From the NCBI RefSeq assembly GCF_014698045.1, contig NZ_JACJSE010000060.1:1-16275 (forward strand): a DNA stretch of 16,275 nucleotides. Reading direction: 5' to 3'. This document shows, one piece after another, positions 1-7,200 of the stretch (position 1 is the first letter of the stretch; each line of letters opens with the position of its first letter). A program made the translations under genes and the position numbers. The notes under the pieces were generated by a model. That model saw only the letters and a list, made by a program, of their open reading frames with translations, had not been told where the DNA came from and ran no database searches. The stretch comes from Aulosira sp. FACHB-615 (GTDB lineage: Bacteria; Cyanobacteriota; Cyanobacteriia; Cyanobacteriales; Nostocaceae).

Positions 1-235
1 TGATAAGATATCGGGCATGGGCTTGTTGTGGCTTTTGAGTTGTCGTTTGGGAAGACAATAACTCTACTACATCAGCCCTCTCTCTTCATCCTCTTATTTT
101 GGCGAAGGTATTGGTGACTAGCTCATAATATCCAAGCGCAAGGCTCTCTAACTAGCTAGTCTATAGGATAAAATAAGGCTTTGAGATATTTCTTGATAAT
201 AACGAGGCAAAAAGATGTAGTTATATACGTTGATT

Positions 236-1159
236 TTAGTCTGATGAAAAAGGAGCTATTGTTGTTGGCAATATTAACGCTCCAATTCGCAATCTGACTA
301 GTCCACAAATTGTCAAAATTACTTGTTCATACTTTTGAGGATTTAATCTAAATCTATCTTGAACAACTCGAAATATTTTGACGGAACGGATTCGGTGTTC
401 AACAAATACTCGTTTGGATGAAAACTCCTTATTTTCTTTTTTTTTGCTCAATTGTTAACTTGCCATTTCTCGGTGTTTTAATTGGGGTGTCAATTAAATC
501 TTCTCCTAGATATCCTAAATCTCCCTTAAATTTCTGTTTTGGGTCAAAGTTATCACGGTTTTCTCGGAATAAAGTTATATCACTTTTTGGCCCCGGTTCT
601 CCTGCCACAACATCAACAATATCTCTAGCATTAGGCAAGATAATTATCTGACTTTTAAATGTATGTTTACTTGCTTTACCTGAGTAATATTCTTCTTGCT
701 CTTTATTATCTCTAGGTCTTTCTCTCACTTGCTCATAGCTATCTACAATTAATTCATAATCTGTGAGTATTTCTTTAACTACTTGATAGTCAGATTCTTT
801 TTTTTTACTTGTTCAATTAAACTGGATGGCAACAATTCTCTCAAGAGTGGCAACCAATAGTTAAATGTATCATTTGCTGTAGACTCGCTGACTCCAAACT
901 GGATACCCAAAAGTTGAAAGGTTGTCATATGCCTGAGATATACTAAGGTTAAAATTATTTGTTTTTTGATAGATAGTTTTGGTTTACGACCTCCACCACC
1001 AGTAATAATTCTAACTTTCTTGGATTCTAACAACGCTTGTTTCTCATGGTGTAACTGCTCCGCATTTTGGATTAATTTTTGTAACTGTTCATACTCTATA
1101 CCAATTAACCGCTTTGTTTCTTTCGGATTCTCCTCAATGTGATTCAGTATGTCACTCAT
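236..1159 (-). pseudogene. IS5-like DDE transposase split into three frames
   Basis: This is a DDE-type insertion-sequence transposase of the DDE_Tnp_4 kind (IS5-like) with an N-terminal helix-turn-helix. It reads in three pieces. Positions 1159-779 encode the HTH part, with LTLVYLRH and GVSESTANDTFNYW. Positions 728-429 lie in the -1 frame and hold the first two catalytic aspartates, in IVDSYEQ (codon 741-743) and FKGDLGY (codon 519-521). Positions 451-236 return to the original frame and hold the catalytic Glu in FVEHRIR (codon 398-400). Both frame changes fall at A9 runs of the coding strand, so the pieces join into a normal-length protein of about 305 residues. All three acidic residues survive, but no single frame contains them. 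I found no convincing terminal inverted repeats. It could be decay, homopolymer sequencing error, or slippage-dependent expression. Confidence 0.85.
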
Positions 1160-1261
1160 ATTTTAGTGTTAAAAAACTTCTCATAATGTTCTTTTACCAC
1201 AAAATATACTATTTTGGAGATGTCTATTTTGTAATATATCTAACATTTAGAATTATTTGGT

Positions 1262-2161
1262 TTAATTTTGGGATTCCGACTCTAGAACGTCCAACAGCCT
1301 TTCCTCCACAGCTGTCAAATAAGGTCGCTTCAACTCCCCCAGAAACTTCAACACAGCTTTTGCAGCTTCCTCCAGATTCTCACCCTCCCGCAACCGCGTG
1401 ATGCGATCGCATATCTCCCGCATCTGCTGGCATTCCTGGGGCAGGTAATCGAATGACTTGAGATGCTGCACCCCTACCGTAAGTTCACCATCCCAAGTTT
1501 TTACAGTGCAACTGAATTCGCCAACATGAGTCACAAGACCCCAACAGCCGCCCTTGCCCCGCAAATCAGGATTATCCTTGACTAAAATTTGGCAGACTTC
1601 ACCAATTTGGTAACTGTTGGGTATTTTGGTACTCTCCATTATTCTTTGCACGACATTTTTAACAATGCGTCCTGACGGCACTTTGCCCTTGGCTTCTTGC
1701 ACTGCCGTCTGCCACGCTTCTTGCTGTTATTGGGGTTCAAGCTTTGCGAGAGGGCGCACTTGTACTTCTGACGTGGGCAAAATTTGGGAACTAATAGTTC
1801 CCATTTCTTCTGCTTTCTCATTTTGGGAACTATTAGTTCCCATTTTTATATTGTCAACTATCACTGAACCAGCTATTAAATAGTTCACATGGCGGTAAGT
1901 ATAGCTAAACCTATCCTTACAGTATTCCTCAAAAGTTCGATGAGTGGATCTGTACAGTCTGCGATCGCGTAACTCCGCCAGTGCCTTGCCAGCCTCAAAG
2001 AAAGCTCTTTCAACTTTGCGTTCGAGATGCAGGAGATCGCGTTGTTCATCCTCGGTTAGTTCTGGGACTTCAACGGAGGGAACGTCGATGGTTACTGAAG
2101 CTGGGTCTTCTGAGGATTCGGCAGAGGTAGATTTTTTGCGCTTTGATGGTGGGGGGTTCAT
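1262..2161 (-). pseudogene. ParB-like HTH gene with internal TAA stop
   Basis: One reading frame of 300 codons is interrupted by a TAA at 1729-1727 (codon 145). The upstream half has an acidic, Ser/Pro-rich start, then a helical segment with LRDRRLYRSTHRTFEEYC and RFSYTYRHVNYLI. This resembles the HTH-containing domain of plasmid or phage proteins related to ParB. It is followed by a short variable linker and VRPLAKLEPQ. After the stop the frame continues directly with QQEAWQTAVQEAKGK, which is the expected continuation of that motif, so this is a nonsense mutation rather than two genes. The C-terminal half contains a small beta-rich segment (GEVCQILVKDNPDLRGKGG, then GLVTHVG) that looks KOW/SH3-like. 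A GTG at 1702 could restart translation, but no ribosome site precedes it. It probably bound DNA in life; the exact role is unknown. It is divergent from the secretion locus. Confidence 0.75.
1786..1841. repeat. Twin 17-bp palindromes, 39 bp apart
   Basis: GGGAACTAATAGTTCCC lies at 1786-1802 and GGGAACTATTAGTTCCC at 1825-1841. Each is a perfect 8-bp-arm palindrome around one central base, and the second is the exact reverse complement of the first. Both are followed by ATTT and preceded by TTT. The start-to-start distance of 39 bp is thirteen codons of the overlapping minus-strand gene, where the pair encodes the repeated peptide MGTNSSQ / MGTISSQ in the linker after the HTH domain. Confidence 0.9.
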
Positions 2162-2364
2162 GCTTCCATCTCTTTAGAATTTAGTGGTATTTGCTCAGAG
2201 TCAATCGCAGACATCAGCAGCAACTACCCCTCCGCACTCTGCACTAATCTCGGTCAAGCAATATATTTTGTAACAACATTTGGATACTTTCAAAAAAGGT
2301 ACTTAGGAATCAACTATCGTAAAAAAAGTGAAACTTCAAGTGTCGTGAGTAAGAGATTTAGTAA

Positions 2365-4092
2365 ATGCGGGATGGCTTAATTTTACTCCTACTGAGTATT
2401 AATTTATTCGGGATAGGCGCAAAAGTGGCAGCGCACACAACATCAGAAATAGTTATAGACGGACGATTAGCCCAAGTTCCTAACCCAATTATCCCCAGAC
2501 AACCGGAACAACCATCTCCTCAGCCTCCATCCCCAAGCCCTGAAATTCCCCTCCAATTACCGCCATCGTTCACGCCAACTCCATCAATCTCTCCAGATAT
2601 TCCCGGAACAATCATCGTCAAGGAATTTATATTTGAAGGTAATACTGCTTTTAGTGACTCACAATTAGCCGAAGTCACTAAGGATTTTAGAGATAAACCA
2701 ATATCTTTCGCTCAACTGCTTCAAGCAGAAGCTCTAATCAACAAAAAATATACAGATGCAGGTTATATCAATTCGGGAGCAGTAATTCCTGAAAATCAAG
2801 ACTTGTCCCCAGAAGCCGCGTTGGTGAAGATTCAGATTATTGAAGGGAGTCTGGAAGATATTGTTGTTACAGGAACAGGGCGTTTACAACCTGAATATAT
2901 CCGCAGTCGGTTAGCGATCGCTACTCAACGTCCTTTAAATCAAAAAAAACTCCTCGAAGCTCTACAACTCTTACAACTCAACCCCCTAATTAAACGCATT
3001 TCCGCAGAATTATCGGCGGGTGCGCGTCCAGAGTTAAGTTTGCTCAAAGTCACGGTTCAAGAAGCGGATTCTTTCGACATTAAAGCCATAATTAATAATG
3101 GCCGTGTCCCTTCCATTGGGAGTTTTGAACGAGGTGTACAGATTCAGGAAAGAAACTTACTCGGTTTTGGGGATGGACTGGAGTTAACTTATAGAAATAC
3201 TGATGGTAGCAATGCGGTGGATATTGGCTACACTATTCCCTTTAATCCCCGCAATGGCACAATTAAACTAGGGGGAGGATTTAGTCAAACTACGGTAATT
3301 GAACCACCTTTTGATGTTTTAGATATTACAGGTGACTTTAACTATTATGAACTGAGTGTACGTCAACCTGTCTTGGAATCTCCTACCCAAGAATTAGCAT
3401 TAGGTTTAACCCTGTCTCTACAACGGAGTCAAACAAGGTTGCTGGGAGAAAACTTCCCTTTATCTTTGGGCGCAACCGATAACGGCGAAACAAACGTCAC
3501 AGTGCTGCGATTTTTTCAAGACTGGACGCAACGCAATAATCGAGAATTATTTGCTGTGCGATCGCAATTTAGTCTGGGTATCGGGGCTTTAGGTGCAACC
3601 CTAAATGCAGAACCACCAGATGGGCGTTTTTTCTCTTGGCGGGGACAAGGACAATATGTGCGTTTACTAGCACCCAATACTCTGTGGGTAGTTCGCTCTG
3701 ATTTGCAGTTTGCTTCTAGAGCCACCTTTCCTATAGAACAGTTTGCGTTAGGTGGGTTAGATAGCGTGCGGGGATATCGCCAAAATTTCTTGCTGACTGA
3801 TAATGCTATTTTTGCCTCTACGGAAGTACGTTTACCAGTTTGGCGAATTCCTGAAGTACAGGGATTGTTACAGGTAGCGCCGTTTATTGATTTTGGTACG
3901 GGTTGGAATAGCTCTAATTTTGTTAATCCTGAGCCGAATACTTTGGTGGGGGCTGGTTTTGGTTTAGTGTGGACAATGGGCGATCGCTTGAATGCACGTT
4001 TCGATTGGGGGATTCCTTTGGTAGCCGTGGATGTTAACAGGCGAACATTGAATGAGAATGGTTTGTATTTTAGCCTCGATTATAATTTTTAA
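2365..4092 (+). CDS. TpsB outer-membrane transporter (ShlB/FhaC/HecB family)
   Basis: This is the outer-membrane pore of a two-partner (type Vb) secretion system, which exports one large TpsA protein. The 575 residues fit the family. There is a signal peptide (hydrophobic LILLLLSINLFGIG, likely cleavage near residue 23, after VAA), then a Pro-rich linker at about 38-78. The POTRA region starts near residue 83 (VKEFIFEGNTAF) and runs to about 230. A 16-strand-type barrel follows, with the Omp85 signature VRGY at 468-471 in GGLDSVRGYRQ. The C-terminus is LDYNF, ending in the Phe expected of a BAM insertion signal. The start is fixed because an in-frame TAA (2362-2364) directly precedes the ATG. 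No strong ribosome site is visible. The tpsA gene follows after 161 bp, and its product is the presumed cargo. Confidence 0.95.
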   Translation: MRDGLILLLLSINLFGIGAKVAAHTTSEIVIDGRLAQVPNPIIPRQPEQPSPQPPSPSPEIPLQLPPSFTPTPSISPDIPGTIIVKEFIFEGNTAFSDSQLAEVTKDFRDKPISFAQLLQAEALINKKYTDAGYINSGAVIPENQDLSPEAALVKIQIIEGSLEDIVVTGTGRLQPEYIRSRLAIATQRPLNQKKLLEALQLLQLNPLIKRISAELSAGARPELSLLKVTVQEADSFDIKAIINNGRVPSIGSFERGVQIQERNLLGFGDGLELTYRNTDGSNAVDIGYTIPFNPRNGTIKLGGGFSQTTVIEPPFDVLDITGDFNYYELSVRQPVLESPTQELALGLTLSLQRSQTRLLGENFPLSLGATDNGETNVTVLRFFQDWTQRNNRELFAVRSQFSLGIGALGATLNAEPPDGRFFSWRGQGQYVRLLAPNTLWVVRSDLQFASRATFPIEQFALGGLDSVRGYRQNFLLTDNAIFASTEVRLPVWRIPEVQGLLQVAPFIDFGTGWNSSNFVNPEPNTLVGAGFGLVWTMGDRLNARFDWGIPLVAVDVNRRTLNENGLYFSLDYNF

Positions 4093-4132
4093 ACGCAGAG
4101 GGGCGCTGAGGTTTACGCGGAGGGGCGCTGAG
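4093..4132. repeat. Two direct copies of an 18-bp GC-rich unit
   Basis: ACGCAGAGGGGCGCTGAG (4093-4110) and ACGCGGAGGGGCGCTGAG (4115-4132) differ at one base and are separated by GTTT. They begin directly after the tpsB stop codon. I recognise this as a cyanobacterial dispersed short repeat type that often sits at gene ends. It lies between tpsB and tpsA, so it could affect mRNA processing or read-through. That effect is inference. Confidence 0.8.
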
Positions 4133-4159
4133 TTGTTGATTGAGGTAAGTGTGAAGTTT

Positions 4160-4189
4160 TTGCCTAAAATAATAAAACAGCCGTAATAA
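4160..4189 (+). promoter_or_regulatory. Possible sigma-70-type promoter before tpsA
   Basis: TTGCCT at 4160-4165 and TAATAA at 4184-4189 are 18 bp apart and lie about 65 bp upstream of the tpsA start. The match is plausible, but the DNA is AT-rich and chance matches are common. If real, tpsA has its own promoter in addition to any read-through from tpsB. Confidence 0.2.
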
Positions 4190-4253
4190 TACTGATATAC
4201 TTCTAGAATCGCTTGCATCTGCATTAAAGCGCAATAGGTAGTATCAGAAAATA

Positions 4254-7200
4254 ATGGTGGTTATGGCTGATAAATTCCCGTTTTTTGTAGTAGCTCCTTT
4301 AGTTGCTTTGGGTAGTTTTTTTTGTGATGCTGCTACAGCCCAAATCACTCCCGATAGCACATTAGGGAACGAAAATTCCACCATCAGACAAGAAACAATT
4401 CAAGGAATTAACAGCGATTTGATTACCGGGGGCGCAACGAGAGGCGCGAACCTATTCCACAGCTTTTCAGAGTTCAATATTCCAGCCGGGAGAGGTGCTT
4501 ATTTTGCCAATCCTCCAGCAATTCAGAACATCCTCACCCGCGTCACAGGGGGAAACCCTTCTAACATTTTAGGAACATTGGGGGTTTTAGGTAATGCCAA
4601 CTTATTCTTGATTAATCCTAACGGGATTTCTTTTGGTTCTACTGCCCGATTAGATATTAAAGGTTCGTTTGTCGCCGCTACAGCAGATAGTTTAACATTT
4701 GGCAATAACTTGGAGTTTAGCGCCACAAATCCCCAAGCGCCGCCATTGTTAAATGTGAATATTCCCATTGGCTTGAGATTTCGGGAGAATACGGGAGATA
4801 TTCACAATACTGGTAATTTAACAGTCGGCAAAGATTTAACCCTCCAAGCACAGAATCTCAACTTATCAGGAATAATCCAGGCGGGAGGAAACTTAACTCT
4901 CCAAGCCCAAGATACCGTGACAGTAAGGGATAGTGTAGAACAACCCTTCATTGCGGCGGCGGGAAATCAGTTATTAATTCAAGGAAATGAGTCTGTAGAT
5001 ATCTTCGCATTAAATCATGTTAACAGTGGTTTGTTCTCTAGTGGAGATTTGGTGTTGCGATCGGCTAACACCGTAGGCGGAGATGCACATTACTGGGGTG
5101 GTGGTAATTTTCGGATTGAGCAATTAGATGGGAGTTTAGGAAATTTATCTAGTCCGCACGATCCTATAATTCGGACAACTGGAGATGTCTTTATTGGTGC
5201 TTATCAGGGTGCGTCATTACACATAATTGCCGGGGGAAGTGTAACCATACCAGGATTTATTCTGATCACAGGTGCAGATCCACAATTTGGGTTAGTGGAA
5301 AATATCACTTTATCTAATGGACAACAAATCACTATTGATGGGAGAAATAATCCTACAGTAGATATCCGTGCAGGTGTAAATCCAGAATTTATTGGTGTCC
5401 CTTTTTTTCAGGGAAGCGGTAATGATTTATTCTTCTCTCCAACTCCTCCGCCTACACCTCCAACCAGCGCATATATTAATGTTGGCACAATTGTATTTAG
5501 TAGAAATCCCTTCGACAGCACTCAAAAGATAACCGGAGATGTTTTATTAACCAATCAATATCAACCCAATCCTAATTTATCATCTTCTCAGAATGATATA
5601 ATCATTACTCCTTCTAATCTCAGTTTTGGCTTTATTCCGAATTTTGAGTCAACAGCTATAGACACTTCTTCTTTTAGTTCTGGTGGTAAAGTAATCATTG
5701 ATTCAAAATCAGGAATAGGTGTTGTCGGAGGTATTAATTCTTTTGCCTTTGAACAAGATGGCAAAGGTGGGGATATTATATTTAACAGTGTTGGTGATAC
5801 TTTTATAATAAATGCACGCATTGATGTTGCAAGTAGCCACGGTGGCAGTATCAATATAAAAGCTAATAATTTAACCCTCAATAATAGTTCTTTATTAGCT
5901 GGAATTAGATCAGAATTAGGTGTTGAGAATGCACAAGCAGGGGATATCAAAATTACAGTGCATGGGAATGCCACCCTAACATCAGATAGCAGTATTCAAA
6001 GCAATGTGGAATCAGGTGGACAAGGAAATGCAGGGAATATTAATTTTACGGCTGATGATTCACTCTCATTACTTGATGGAAGTTTCATTTCAACCATTGT
6101 TCGTCGTTCTACTGAACTAAGCAACGGTACTATTATCCCCGCAGGAGAAGGCAATAGCGGAAACATAACTATCAAAGCCAGTGATATAAATTTGTCCAAT
6201 GTTTCTGAGGAAGGAGGTTTTCGTCCAGGAATTTTCACCTTTGTGGATCAAGGTGCAAGAGGGATAGCAGGGAATATTCAGTTGGAAGCGACTAATAACT
6301 TGACTCTGAGTAATTCGGCTTTAGTCCGTAGCACATTGGATTTCAACGCCGTTGGTAGAGCAGGTAATATCGAGATTAATGCAGGTTCACTTTCTTTTGA
6401 GAATAACGCCCTAGTGATATCTAGTACATTTGGACAAGGAGAGCCAAATACTGATTTGACGGGGAATGCTGGTAACATCAGCATCAAAGTTCAGGGGAAT
6501 GCCACCCTAGTATCGGATAGTGGTATTCAAAGCAATGTGGAATCAGGTGGAAAAGGTAACGCTGGTAATATTGATTTTAGGGCTGATTCACTCTCATTAC
6601 TTGATGGAAGCTTCATTTCAACCATTGTTCGTCGTTCTACTGAACCAAGCAACGGTACGATTATCCCGGCAGGAGAAGGTAATGGCGGAAACATAACGAT
6701 CAAAGCCAATGATATAAATTTGTCCGGTGTTTCTGAGCAAGGAGGTTTTAGTTCGGGAATTTTCACCTTCGTTGATCAAGGTGCAAGAGGGATAGCAGGG
6801 AATATTCAGTTAGAAGCGACTAATAACTTGACTTTGAGTAATTCAGCTGTAGTCCGTAGCACATTGGATTTGAATGCCGTTGGTAGAGGCGGTAATATCG
6901 AGATTAATGCAGGTTCACTTTCTTTTGAAAATAACGCCCTAGTGATATCTAGTACATTTGGACAAGGAGAGCCAAATACTGATTTCACTGGAAATGCTGG
7001 TAACATCACGATTAATGTACAAGGAAATGCAACTTTAGTTAGTAGTGGTATTCAGAGCGACGTAGATAGAGGAGGAAAAGGTAACGCAGGTAATATTAAT
7101 TTTACGGCTGATTCTATTTTTTTTAGGGATTTTAGTGCAATTACTAGTGTTGTGAGAGGATCCATAACATCTAATGGCACAGTTGTTACACCCGGTGAAG

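Noticed and set aside
1..235. Gene or IS end to the left of the transposase
   Set aside because: Only short frames are seen. ACTAGCTAGT at 151-160 is a palindrome, but no matching end was found beyond 1159, so no IS border is claimed.
1944..2177. Plus-strand frame overlapping the ParB-like gene
   Set aside because: It is a Ser/Arg-rich antisense reading of a frame with recognisable domains.
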